DNA from: Verrucomicrobiaceae bacterium | GTDB taxonomy: Bacteria; Verrucomicrobiota; Verrucomicrobiia; Verrucomicrobiales; Verrucomicrobiaceae | Direction of reading: 5' to 3' | Assembly: GCA_016795465.1 (NCBI GenBank) | Contig: JAEUHK010000066.1 | Span: 19,273 to 83,272 of the forward strand | Length of the DNA: 64,000 bases | Part shown: one piece after another, positions 22,401 to 27,560 of the stretch | Numbering within the stretch: position 1 is the stretch's first letter | Layout: each line of letters starts with the position of its first letter | Notes under the pieces: generated by a model | Told to the model about the DNA's origin: nothing | What the model saw: only the letters and a program-made list of their open reading frames with translations | Databases searched by the model: none | Made by a program: the position numbers and the translations under genes

Positions 22401-22500
22401 CATGACTGTAGGATTCACTCAACAAAACGGCGGGCCAGTAGCTGCAGAAGTTATGGGTCTGCTTGCGAAGGCACGAGAACAGGCCCAAGAGAAAAAGTGA
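13480..22500 (+). CDS. Giant secreted RHS/YD-repeat polymorphic toxin with GIY-YIG-like C-terminal domain
   Basis: A 3006-residue mosaic. A Sec-type signal covers residues 1-32 (hydrophobic LLASMILWPVPAARS). Residues ~57-600 hold many Asp-rich calcium-binding loops of thrombospondin type 3 form (DSDGDGLTNAEE-like), including repeated ~45-residue units with DSHPY and WEDWN. Residues ~700-920 are extremely Cys-rich, with zinc-ribbon-like CPDGCG, CPDC, CGTCGG and CKGPH motifs. From ~1035 an RHS N-region is followed by tens of YD repeats (YDAAGR, YDALGR) that should form the hollow RHS shell. The core ends with RYRDIETGVWLSRDPAGF...DPLGL near 2727-2766. The last ~236 residues are the variable toxin: VYV (Y2786), YYVGET (Y2797, G2799), R2808, H2814 and E2851/E2853 match the GIY-YIG nuclease layout. 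A hydrophobic stretch follows near 2920-2938. Base composition becomes AT-rich at the toxin boundary, a sign of cassette exchange. Confidence 0.88.
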   Translation: MSTFRRFTRRAWLLHGYLLASMILWPVPAARSYWTWDAGTGTKVEVTDPAVGDSWWGEDSDGDGLTNAEEAAFGSDPYCRDSDYDGLTDSDERDVTPAMLGYSGTTDPWNWDSDADGYSDHDEYWAWQSGLALNVSYYSQTTPSPLPPDYYRDLDGDGTYNLWDYAPTDSGVTSPPVAPGGGTGTSPDPSTTDSDWDGHVDASDSHPYTNWLWEDWNNNGTNDSQEPPPTTDSDWDGHYDPYDSHPYDSILWEDWNYSGINDSQESPPDPTSPPDPTSPPDPYYTNSDGDGVNDAYDSDPGNASLWDDWNRNGINDSSEPPDSDGDGVIDDDENTAGTNPWFHDSDGDGLSDSEERTAQTNPLLVDTDGDGLTDHEEIFIFQTNPLLSRSLPGQQQTDYHRVNLSDTDSDGIPDLVESWYGRDPASDADAGSDLDLDGHTDLEAFLAGWSFTVSFTSYDQDRDGITDARESYWGFNPYDANDATQDADHDGLLNIEEIRLGLDPLSASTHGTPDLEYVNTTWNLGWQPCLSPGSPATGLDNDTDGDGMSDAWEHRHRLNLRDPSDAIRDPDRDGLSNLTEYRFQSHPRIPKTQDNIHDRTRLYATGKPLNASTAGGLMNRYRAKMAADLAGENTLREYGLIDVKAPRPQAPQEPGPPVAGVTFTVTVTKTTITNGQPGSPDTRTESVPYTLTSPTSGGEPYMCPDGCGQEAGDCGKVDCPDCVGGYKSCGTCGGDGKMPCKGPHYSNCTGHVIVCPGGHQKDCQRDHGTVVCTVHTAFGCDDPHITCTEDHEHNSECPRLNHEQAECGDGQTTHDEECRHGQSKTCGESDCNGKEDVLCADFPGCKNGDMEQCSIPETCPQRPNRQCDSTCPPVDCDNSACNNGKVLCGAEDCDGGYLPGCICGNSECGCEGGPNCPAGSEPLSDVQESGDVSAVFENANDARQFTVFANGEEKGTLSNGGQPVYAGLAQNGDEIRISVYEKKEPPDDDGPGYPPASISTSDGAGSRYRKIGLNGLPLSDSKPQAQDESGESGEETFVDAYTRQFKHSVSDVYARAEGSELPLMVRRDASGDISSHQYGLQTHEKPFLPFGPGWTSNICAYVRNEETSTYDPELHVTTQRSQLTAIDEQGGAHGFIPAGAVPASGAAALGNIGQGLGNGNGLLWVPDGTSRSDAKSAKNRFFILGGNSNPVMVLSKKFGTTCYYEQAGIVQITSADRVNGSHSTTTTSYGRLVQVVDRHGNRLRYDYEGPGTLIPKSISDPDRPGFSIQIRQTNGLVTSVRGVDGHTITYAYPDLPLQETLGSVHRGGTAVHYGYATSYEPAVPPQTDPPPSEPDENRYTGYFHTNLTSITDESGHTYLLEWTCDHSTKHISYSDAPSVTTSYQRGLPMLLERITHPDGGVVNISGSKQITTTSMAGGGVAADFGFVVTTIKAVDDSSTTYAFANPSVFSHSYQYDGLQRLVAASFVGTFANLDVARGKGGQSLGSESYVFNPAASFALSSAKDLSQNITSFTYGTDGYDDPLTETSYLGTGGTNGTPVTKHYTYDEATRIMTSMTDPMGVRTEYTIDNSRTITRDAVTIPICGLKTAEKVFDAQNNLLRETRYSYDHPTFAGLVTKQWTISPNEEAMPSSVTITTLGDPGTAGFSDGWYEDTARTWILEDQDSTTPAYRCGWWREVTTTTGPATPGGELDASSSPSALSCSLTIADLGGKKRQVIDARGLDTTFDYDASGRLTRVEHADENFKTLDYDAHGNLTAETDENGVTTFHRYDSLNRRIKSAVDLNGNGLPDWDSAVSGPGDHSYTMAGSTPGTATSPPSYDGDLVTTTVYNNISQVIAQRDARGAVVENDYDAAGRLIRTTKNGLETTFTYDGLNNGGSVFDTSAIKPNRTVDPRGVVTTVVYDSLYRPVSSTVSDPGLEGGPMFTAVTLTDYDLNGKPTHVTDPLGRVTINEYDALGNLIKVTEPDLTTDTSDNPTVQSFYTHHGKPWKVIDQMGNVTTTRYDALGRPVEVKGPPLTVSSSPSLQVSAVTTTEYDAAGNVIAVTDPLGRVTETLYDERNRPTHVYAPTMWDAVSGQFVRPYAVTTYDALGQPLSVTDHTGATTTNHYDPAGRKWKVEAPAVAVSSSTSQVSSSVRPTTLTSFDPGGLPLTVTNPLNQTITNTYDIHGRLTSTLDAEGILNEFDYDAAGNRTLVKDGLNQQTTFAYDGLNRLIRQTFANGDTWTHTYNAVQKESQLSPRGILTSYTYDARDRLLTVSATPAPVSGSSPSALSPLLQRSYTYDNAGKLLTVTESGTGLQPVLPGSANVSYTYDAMGRVTAESSNNQTHQYEYDLAGSRVKATYSTGRVVETSYDGLNRPEAIVDGDRLTRYGYDKAGRAVILVAANGQTSSNTYDALGRLTDRVLYKTPAMDPAQRLAQFKWEHDLLGNVTKQEEIWPGEPGRAGGVRSTTMGYDDNNRLTSETISHPTEGTQSTTYTYDDANNRRTKTITGGAEPGHWDYTYNAANQLVSWTKRSAPAAPVTSILRSATLTYDDAGNRTSQTIQEQGTPNQEPRTTAYTWDAQDRLASVTLPDGSVHRYAYDYRTRRVGTVEQTLLSAAEKRTSITFSGGLSVAEWEIQSSSSFSSISGSPTVEYTRGPDMGGGVGGLLYTSRSESASASVSSSRTLRYNLSNGRGDIVAQSDSYASLTWTASYEAYGKRTKETGENKDKQRGNSKDEDPTGLLNEGFRYRDIETGVWLSRDPAGFVDGPNLYAYVKQNPWSAFDPLGLADKKNNETKPKTKEIGHVYVEVNHKTKEYYVGETERTPTERMNESKHQASKLRDKEGTIAYSRTIVADDNPTQASAKAQRMVVEREIQDIMAKEHPDYKSVGTQRLSDEKYNMAKQTTNPRLKAGESPIEYESKRNWFGGRSMVSTGPASGKVPLSLKVGGVAALVGIAFMFSDGDAAANDMADAVGTWRAAVSEGNYWVARECEITMTVGFTQQNGGPVAAEVMGLLAKAREQAQEKK
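20354..20374. repeat. In-frame palindrome inside the RHS gene (1)
   Basis: GAACAGGTT and AACCTGTTC form a perfect 9-bp stem around three bases. It lies in frame between two YD repeats and adds the residues GTGLQPVLPGS, which break the repeat periodicity. Confidence 0.7.
21248..21267. repeat. In-frame palindrome inside the RHS gene (2)
   Basis: AGCAGACA and TGTCTGCT pair perfectly around four bases. The encoded EQTLLSAAE interrupts the typical core sequence without shifting frame. Confidence 0.65.
21337..21352. repeat. In-frame palindrome inside the RHS gene (3)
   Basis: TCGAGCTTTAGCTCGA is a 7-bp perfect stem with a 2-base loop. It resembles the intergenic GTTCGGGCTTCAGCCCG element and encodes a serine-rich insert (QSSSSFSSIS). 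Confidence 0.65.
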
Positions 22501-23046
22501 ATGATTATGCTGTGGCAAACAATTGATAATTTAACCAGCAAAAACCTTCCTCAGAGAGCGAAGGAACTGCGCAAGTATCTGGAAGGACTCCCCGACCAAG
22601 ACCTGATCTCCTTTCACAGAGAGTCCGTGGATACTTTTCTCAAGCTATTCACTCCACAAGTTTATCACTTGTATTGCATCGCCTTTGATGGGGAGGCAAA
22701 CGGCTCAGGACTAACAGACTTTTGTTCAAACCTCATGCTCGCAGGACGTTCGCTGACTGAAGCCGTGCTGTTAAACCCTGACAACTTCGCATCAGTGGCG
22801 GATATGGAACCCTTTAACCAAGATAATGGAATCGATGTGAGTTCAATGGCTCAACACATCTTGGTTAAACGTTACATGGACGACAGTGCTGGCAGTAAGT
22901 TTAACGGTGTCCACATCGAACCGCTTCACGACATTTGGGGTGACCTAGAAAACCAAATCGGACCAATTACTTTCGAGCCTGCTTGGCAGCTTGCCGAATC
23001 TACTTTGCCGCGAATCTACGCCCGAGTGCGGGGAAACGTGAAATGA
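22501..23046 (+). CDS. Probable immunity protein for the RHS toxin (DUF4240-like)
   Basis: A 181-residue acidic cytoplasmic protein with no signal or membrane segment. The N-terminus (MLWQTIDNLTSKNLPQRA, then LRKYLEGLPDQDLISFHRES, FTPQVYHLYCIAFDGE) resembles the DUF4240 family, known from toxin-immunity contexts; this match is from memory of the family pattern. The ATG directly follows the RHS stop codon with no gap, as expected for an immunity gene. A second in-frame ATG lies six bases in. Like the toxin domain it is much poorer in GC than neighbouring genes, suggesting both moved together. Its stop codon context (AAATGA) is the first six bases of a composite repeat unit that recurs downstream. 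Confidence 0.7.
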   Translation: MIMLWQTIDNLTSKNLPQRAKELRKYLEGLPDQDLISFHRESVDTFLKLFTPQVYHLYCIAFDGEANGSGLTDFCSNLMLAGRSLTEAVLLNPDNFASVADMEPFNQDNGIDVSSMAQHILVKRYMDDSAGSKFNGVHIEPLHDIWGDLENQIGPITFEPAWQLAESTLPRIYARVRGNVK

Positions 23047-23470
23047 ACCCACGAGCCAGCCAATGGCATTGGCTGTGCCAACCCATTTGGAAAAATGAAC
23101 CCACGAGCCAACCAATGGCATTGGCCGTGCCAACCCAGTTGGAAAAATGAAATCAGGAAAGCTGCTCGGTTCACGAACCCTCCTATGGCAGGATCACAAA
23201 GCGACTTCCAGCCACCCGCGTTTTCACACTTGGGGCAGCGTTCACTCGCTGCGCGAACGCTGCGGTTGACGGAGCAAAAAGAAAAATGAACCCACGAGCC
23301 AACCAATGGCATTGGCTGTGCCAACCCATTTGGAAAAATGAAATCAGGAAAGCTGCTCGGTCGTGAACCCTCCTTGAGCGGGGACCACACGTCGAGTGCG
23401 GGCAGCCCGCGTTTTCACACTTGGGGCCGCCTTCATTCGCCGCACGGGGCCAGCGGTTAACGGAGAAAAG
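23041..23470. repeat. Composite A-A-B-A-B repeat block after the immunity gene
   Basis: Unit A (52 bp) starts at 23041, 23093 and 23284 with one to three differences between copies. Each begins AAATGA and carries the perfect palindrome CCAATGGCATTGG. Unit B (about 135-139 bp) starts at 23145 and 23336, sharing AAATGAAATCAGG at the left and GCGTTTTCACACTTGGGG in the right half, with a diverged centre. Small open frames across the block read the repeats themselves and show no recognisable domain. The first A unit overlaps the last two codons of the immunity gene. Confidence 0.8.
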
Positions 23471-23475
23471 AAAAC

Positions 23476-23710
23476 CTACATCTGACTGAACATGCCAATG
23501 CCTTGCCCGCCACGGAGCACTTGTTCCGGTACACCAGCGCCGGGCATTTCTAACGCGGTGTTTGGAAATGACGGGGCCACAACTTCGGTAGGCATGCGAC
23601 TGATCCTGACGATGACAGCAGTCCCATGCCACGGCGAGTTGCCGAGTCAAACACCACCTTGCCAAACGGCGTGACCTTGCCACCCTCCGCGGCGTATTGA
23701 CGACGATGCG
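23476..23710 (-). pseudogene. Possible frameshifted 3' relic of an unknown gene
   Basis: On the minus strand three frames carry peptide fragments that read on from one another. First comes IQAGHPLPFRHRIVVNTP, then GGKVTPFGKVVFDSATRRGM, then a frame with IVRISRMPTEVVAPSFPNTA and, after a short gap, VPEQVLRGGQGIGMFSQM to a stop at 23476. A 39-residue ATG frame starts at 23595. The composition is protein-like, but no family is recognised. Two frameshifts would be needed to join the pieces. It may be the decayed end of a gene disrupted by the repeats on its right. Confidence is low. Confidence 0.3.
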
Positions 23711-23776
23711 GTGCCTGAACGGGAGCGGGTGGCCCGCCTGGATCAAGGTGAGGGGCTGGGGGCGGACAAGGCGATG

Positions 23777-23861
23777 AAGGGCGGGAATGCAATCCCGCCC
23801 TCCTTCTCGGACCGCCTGAAGGCGGGACTACAGAACCCAAGGCACGGGCTGAAGCCCGAAC
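23777..23861. repeat. Third cluster of REP-like palindromes (inverted)
   Basis: GCGGGAATGCAATCCCGC (23781-23798), CCGCCTGAAGGCGG (within 23810-23831) and CGGGCTGAAGCCCG (23845-23858) are the reverse complements or close variants of elements at 10.6 and 11.3-11.4 kb. They sit 80 bases downstream of the DUF1501 stop codon. The rest of 23862-23943 is a purine-rich low-complexity stretch with no feature. Confidence 0.7.
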
Positions 23862-23943
23862 TACGAACGGAGCGGCGGAGCGGCAGAGCTTCAGAGCAGC
23901 AGAGCCATAGAGCCTCTGACCTCTGACTGCTTGGCCGCGGGGC

Positions 23944-25221
23944 TCAGCCGAAGAGGGCGGCGACGGGTTTGCCGCCGTCGGTGATGGGGACGGGGCGGGT
24001 GCCGTCCATGAGTTCGTGGGCGGGATCGATGCCCATGGCGGCATGGATGGTGGCGTGGAAGTCCACGAGGGGGACGGGGTTCTCGACGGGCTTTTTGGCG
24101 AGTTCATCGGTGGTGCCGTAGGCGCCGCAGTGCTTCAGCCCGCCGCCAGCGAGGACCATGGAGAAGGCGGTGCCCTGATGGCCGCGTCCGCCGCGTCCAT
24201 CGAACTCCGGCGGGCGGCCGAACTCGGTGGCGACGACGATGAGGGTCTTGTCGAGGAGCTTCTTGTCCTTCAAATCGCGGATGAGGGCGGCGAGGGCGGT
24301 GTCGAGCTCTTGAATGAGCAGATGCTGGTTCTTGAAGCCTTCGTTGTGGATGTCCCAGCCGGTGCCGTTCATGAAGTTGAGGTTGTGCGAGACCTCGATG
24401 AAGCGCACGCCAGCCTGGACGAGGCGGCGGGAGAGCAGGCAGCGCTGGCCAAACTCGCCACCATACTCGTTGCGGAGGGAGGCGGGCTCTTCCTTGAGAT
24501 TGAAATGCTTCATGAAGCTGGGGCCGGCGAGGCGCAGAGCCTCTTCCTGCGCCATCTGGTAGTCGGCAGCGGCGCTGCTTTTCAAAGCACGGGCCATGAG
24601 GGGCTTCAGCAGTTCCTGGCGCACCTTGGCGCGGTCATTGTCCACGAAGTCGGGCCGGGTGAAACCGGCGGGGCCGGTCTCGGTATCGGTGAGGTAAACG
24701 TAGCCCGCTTTGGCACCGAGGAAGCCGGGGCCTCGGCTGACATTCGGATAACCGATCAAGATGTAGGCGGGCACGTTCTTGTCCGCTGCGCCGCGTTCAT
24801 GGGCGATGATGGAGCCGACGCTGGGGTAGGTCACATTGCCGGAGATCATGCGGCCAGTGTGGACGAGATTCGTGGCGAAGGCGTGCTCGTCGATGACGTG
24901 GTGGTTCACCGTGCGCATGACGGTGACGTTTTCCATGAGCTTGGCGGTCTTGCCGAGGTGCTCGGAGAGGCGCACGCCGGGCACGCTGGTCTCGATGGAG
25001 TTGTAGAGGGAGCCGGGCTTCGAGGGCTTGCTGAGGTTTTCGCCGAGGTCCTTCGGGTCAAAGGTATCGATCTGCCCCATGCCGCCGCCGAGCCAGATGA
25101 AGATGCAGTGCTCGGCCTTGCCTTTGGGCGTGTTCACAGCGGTGGTGTTGGCGGCGAGGAGCGGGGAGGCTCCCATGGCAGCGGCGGAGGCGAGGAAGGA
25201 ACGGCGGTTCATGTGCTTCAT
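23944..25221 (-). CDS. DUF1501 (sulfatase-like) protein with Tat signal
   Basis: A 425-residue DUF1501 protein. It starts [20 protein letters not shown], a twin-arginine export signal. Family blocks include [96 protein letters not shown] and [17 protein letters not shown], the last resembling alkaline-phosphatase-superfamily metal-site sequences. DUF1501 genes usually sit beside a DUF1549/DUF1553 cytochrome-type gene in Planctomycetes and Verrucomicrobia. Here no partner is adjacent, and the downstream side holds only repeats and a possible gene relic. Its substrate is unknown. Confidence 0.88.
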   Translation of the reverse strand: MKHMNRRSFLASAAAMGASPLLAANTTAVNTPKGKAEHCIFIWLGGGMGQIDTFDPKDLGENLSKPSKPGSLYNSIETSVPGVRLSEHLGKTAKLMENVTVMRTVNHHVIDEHAFATNLVHTGRMISGNVTYPSVGSIIAHERGAADKNVPAYILIGYPNVSRGPGFLGAKAGYVYLTDTETGPAGFTRPDFVDNDRAKVRQELLKPLMARALKSSAAADYQMAQEEALRLAGPSFMKHFNLKEEPASLRNEYGGEFGQRCLLSRRLVQAGVRFIEVSHNLNFMNGTGWDIHNEGFKNQHLLIQELDTALAALIRDLKDKKLLDKTLIVVATEFGRPPEFDGRGGRGHQGTAFSMVLAGGGLKHCGAYGTTDELAKKPVENPVPLVDFHATIHAAMGIDPAHELMDGTRPVPITDGGKPVAALFG

Positions 25222-25350
25222 GAGGCTATCAAACGCTGCTGGAGGCCTTTTTTCACTTTCGGGGGCATCTCACTTTCGTGGGGGGCGGGCATGAAAAAAC
25301 CGGCCGCGGGGCTGCCGCGGCCGGTTGGAGGTCAAAACGCACGATGAGGC

Positions 25351-26427
25351 TTACTTGGCGAGGAACTCGTCGAGGGCGGCCTTGGTGATGCGATACTGTG
25401 TGCCGATCTTTTTGGCCTTGATGTCGCCTGCTTCGATGGTGGCGATGACATCGGCCTCGGTGACGCCGAGGGTTTGAGCCACTTGAGCCGGCGTGAGGAT
25501 ATCGGCGGCAGGGGCGGCAGCGGGAAGGGGAGGCGGCGTGGCACCGGGGATCGGAGGGGGCGAGGCGGCTCCTGGATTGAAGACGCCCTGCGCCATCATT
25601 TGCTGCGCCATGCCAAAGCCCATCGCGATCTCCGCGGCGGCACCGGCGGGGCCTGCGCCACCTTTGGCCATGCCCTCAGCCATCTGGAACTTCACATAGT
25701 CGTTCAGATTGCCGATGGCGCTCATGCTGGAGCGCTTGTCGATGGCCTGCTCGACCTCGGGCGGCACGCTGGCGTTTTCGAGGACGAAGCTGGCGATCTC
25801 GATGCCGTATTTCGTCGTCGTGATGGGATTGATGATGGGCAGGAGGGCGTCGCCGAGCTCGCCGTAGCGGGTGGCGAGGTCCAAAACAGGCACCTTGGCG
25901 GTGGCGAGCGCATCGGTGAAGACGCTGACGATGCGGCTGCGCATGGTGTCGGCGAATTCATCGAGGCGGAAGTGATGGTCGGAGCCGGCCACTTCTTTGA
26001 GGAAGACCTTCGGATCGGTGATCTTGAAGTCGAAGGTGCCGAAAGCACGCACACGCACGATGCCGAAGTCCTGATCGCGCATCATGATGGGGTTGCTGGT
26101 GCCCCATTTGTTGCCGGTGAAGAGACGGGTGGTGACGTAGTAGATGTCCGCCTTGAAGGGGCTCTCGAAGCCGTATTTCCAGCCTTTGAGCGTGGACAGG
26201 ATGGGGATGTTGTCGGTGACGAGGTCGTGCTTGCCGGGGCCGAAGGTGTCGCCGAACTGGCCGAGATAGACAAACTGGGCGACCTGGGACTCACGGACGA
26301 TGAGCTGGGCACCGCGCTTGATTTCCTTGTCCTCGTCCGGGAAGCGCCAGGAGAGGGTGTCGCGTGAATCGTCGGTCCACTGGATGATTTCCAGGAACTG
26401 ACCCTTGAGATAGTCCATGAGGCCCAT
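25351..26427 (-). CDS. SPFH/band-7 domain protein with C-terminal helix-turn-helix
   Basis: A 358-residue protein. Residues ~1-270 match the YdjI-like SPFH group: MGLMDYLKGQFLEIIQW, RGAQLIVRESQVAQFVYLGQ, FGPGKHDLVTDNIPILSTL and KWGTSNPIMMRDQDFGIVRV. A Gly/Ala/Met-rich linker (AQQMMAQGVFNPG) and a Pro-rich segment follow. The last ~48 residues form an excisionase-type helix-turn-helix (ILTPAQVAQTLGVTEADVIA, then KKIGTQYRITKAALDEFLAK). Relatives usually end in a zinc ribbon, so this tail is unusual. There is no signal or membrane segment. The frame is open to 26589, but the ATG at 26427 begins the conserved domain. It is the last chromosomal gene before tRNA-Lys. Confidence 0.82.
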   Translation of the reverse strand: MGLMDYLKGQFLEIIQWTDDSRDTLSWRFPDEDKEIKRGAQLIVRESQVAQFVYLGQFGDTFGPGKHDLVTDNIPILSTLKGWKYGFESPFKADIYYVTTRLFTGNKWGTSNPIMMRDQDFGIVRVRAFGTFDFKITDPKVFLKEVAGSDHHFRLDEFADTMRSRIVSVFTDALATAKVPVLDLATRYGELGDALLPIINPITTTKYGIEIASFVLENASVPPEVEQAIDKRSSMSAIGNLNDYVKFQMAEGMAKGGAGPAGAAAEIAMGFGMAQQMMAQGVFNPGAASPPPIPGATPPPLPAAAPAADILTPAQVAQTLGVTEADVIATIEAGDIKAKKIGTQYRITKAALDEFLAK

Positions 26428-26574
26428 AGTCGTGAGTAGTGAGTGGTTTGTGTGCAGCGGGTAAACGCGGGCGGATCGTAGAGGCCACGGTGGAAAATGG
26501 CGAGTCCAATTTCGAGTCTGAAATCGCACCCGCAGCGCCGGAGGTTTGCTTTGCACGCGTCGCAATCTTCCAGC

Positions 26575-26602
26575 TTGCACGGCGGGCAAATGCGGGTAGA
26601 TA
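26575..26602 (+). promoter_or_regulatory. Candidate tRNA-Lys promoter
   Basis: TTGCAC and TAGATA are separated by 16 bases, with the -10 ending 18 bases before the tRNA. Location and spacing fit a tRNA promoter, but the match to consensus is only moderate. Confidence 0.4.
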
Positions 26603-26620
26603 CGCGCCCCCTTGCCGGGA

Positions 26621-26695
26621 GCGCAGGTAGCTCAGCGGTAGAGCAGTTGGCTTTTAACCAATTGGTCGAGGGTTCGATCCCCTCCCTGCGCACCA
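26621..26695 (+). tRNA. tRNA-Lys (anticodon UUU)
   Basis: A full cloverleaf: acceptor GCGCAGG pairs with CCTGCGC, D arm GCTC/GAGC, anticodon stem GTTGG/CCAAT with loop CTTTTAA (anticodon TTT), T arm GAGGG/CCCTC with loop TTCGATC, discriminator A and encoded CCA. Its 3' 30 bases form the left attachment site of the integrative element. The copy at 34844-34874 is the displaced original 3' end. Confidence 0.97.
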
Positions 26696-26696
26696 T
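26666..26696 (+). other. attL of the integrative element (31-bp core)
   Basis: Bases 26666-26696, from the end of the tRNA variable loop through the T arm, acceptor 3' strand and CCA, are identical to 34844-34874. Identity ends exactly at both borders. Integration of the element restored a complete tRNA-Lys. Confidence 0.93.
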
Positions 26697-26746
26697 CCTT
26701 GTAAATCAAGGGTTTCAGAGCCTGAGAGGTCAGATTAACCGGCCTT

Positions 26747-26765
26747 TGGGAACATTATGGGAACA
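26747..26765 (+). repeat. 19-bp subterminal direct repeat, left copy
   Basis: TGGGAACATTATGGGAACA occurs 50 bases inside attL and again at 34739-34757 in the same orientation. It contains two TGGGAACA boxes 11 bases apart. It is a candidate integrase arm-type or excisionase site. Confidence 0.75.
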
Positions 26766-26857
26766 CATTCCCCGCTTGTGCGTATTGTTCCGCTGTTGTC
26801 CGCCTTGGCTGAGGGAAGGCTTGCAAGCACAAAGCCAGACGGGTATCCTTCGCCATC

Positions 26858-27100
26858 ATGTCCACCCTGACACTCGATCAAACGACCACCTTCGACAGCC
26901 TGCTTTCGGCTGGCGATGTCGTGCAGGTGATGAAGGACGGGAAGAAGCTGGGCGTGTTCCTCCCGGCGATGCCCAAGCCCCAAGGCGTGCCTCTGCCGGA
27001 TTTCCGCGCCCGTCTGCGCCAGACTTGGGGCAGCCGCGTCTTCAGCGAGGCGGAGGTGAAGGCGATGCGCGAGGCGGAGCTTGAACACTGCCACGGCTGA
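26858..27100 (+). CDS. Putative antitoxin of a VapBC-like pair
   Basis: An 80-residue protein starting MSTLTLDQTTTFDSLLSAGD. The middle (VVQVMKDGKKLGVFLPAMPK) looks like a small beta-strand DNA-binding fold of the Phd/AbrB kind. The C-terminus is helical and acidic (FSEAEVKAMREAELE) and would be the toxin-wrapping segment. Its TGA overlaps the ATG of a PIN-domain gene by one base (27100), the arrangement expected for an antitoxin with its toxin. No exact family is recognised, so the call rests mainly on context. Such pairs often stabilise mobile elements. Confidence 0.6.
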   Translation: MSTLTLDQTTTFDSLLSAGDVVQVMKDGKKLGVFLPAMPKPQGVPLPDFRARLRQTWGSRVFSEAEVKAMREAELEHCHG

Positions 27101-27555
27101 TGCACTGCGCGGACACCTCCTTTCTGTGCGCCCTCTACCGCCAGCAGGCGAACTCGGAGCGGGCCATCGCCACGCTGGAGGAAATCGGTGCTCCCATCGT
27201 CATTTCTTGCCTGCTGGCCTACGAGTTCCGGCAGGCGGTGCGCTTTCAGGTGTTCCTGCGGTCCCGTGACGCCAAGAAGGGGTATTCGGAGACGGAGGGC
27301 TTGATGATGCTGGCGCAGTTTGAGAACGATCTGGAATCCGGCGTGGTCATCGAGTGCGGTGAGAACTGGATGAACGTGGCCGCCGAGGTGGAACGGCTCA
27401 GCGAAAAGCACACGATGAAGCGCGGTTCACGCTCGTTCGACCTCCTGCACATCGCCACGGCGATCCACTGGCAGGCCACGGCCTTTCTGAGTTTCGATGC
27501 GTTGCAGCGCGAAATTGCGGCGGAAGAAGGCTTGAACGTGCTGCCTGTTCTCTGA
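27100..27555 (+). CDS. PIN-domain ribonuclease toxin (VapC-like)
   Basis: A 151-residue PIN-domain protein. The four acidic metal-binding positions of the family are visible: D5 (CADTSFLC), E42 (LLAYEFRQAV), D114 (RSFDLLHIATA) and D133 (FLSFDALQREIA). VapC toxins cleave tRNA or rRNA and are neutralised by the upstream antitoxin. The start codon overlaps the antitoxin stop, implying coupled translation. As cargo of the tRNA-Lys element it probably acts as an addiction module that selects against loss of the element. Confidence 0.82.
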   Translation: MHCADTSFLCALYRQQANSERAIATLEEIGAPIVISCLLAYEFRQAVRFQVFLRSRDAKKGYSETEGLMMLAQFENDLESGVVIECGENWMNVAAEVERLSEKHTMKRGSRSFDLLHIATAIHWQATAFLSFDALQREIAAEEGLNVLPVL

Positions 27556-27560
27556 GAGCG

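Noticed and set aside
23095..23289. 64-residue frame in the composite repeats
   Set aside because: It reads repeat units A and B only, with no domain; similar frames appear in each copy.
24016..25347. 443-residue plus-strand frame
   Set aside because: Antisense to the DUF1501 gene, which has a Tat signal and full family pattern.
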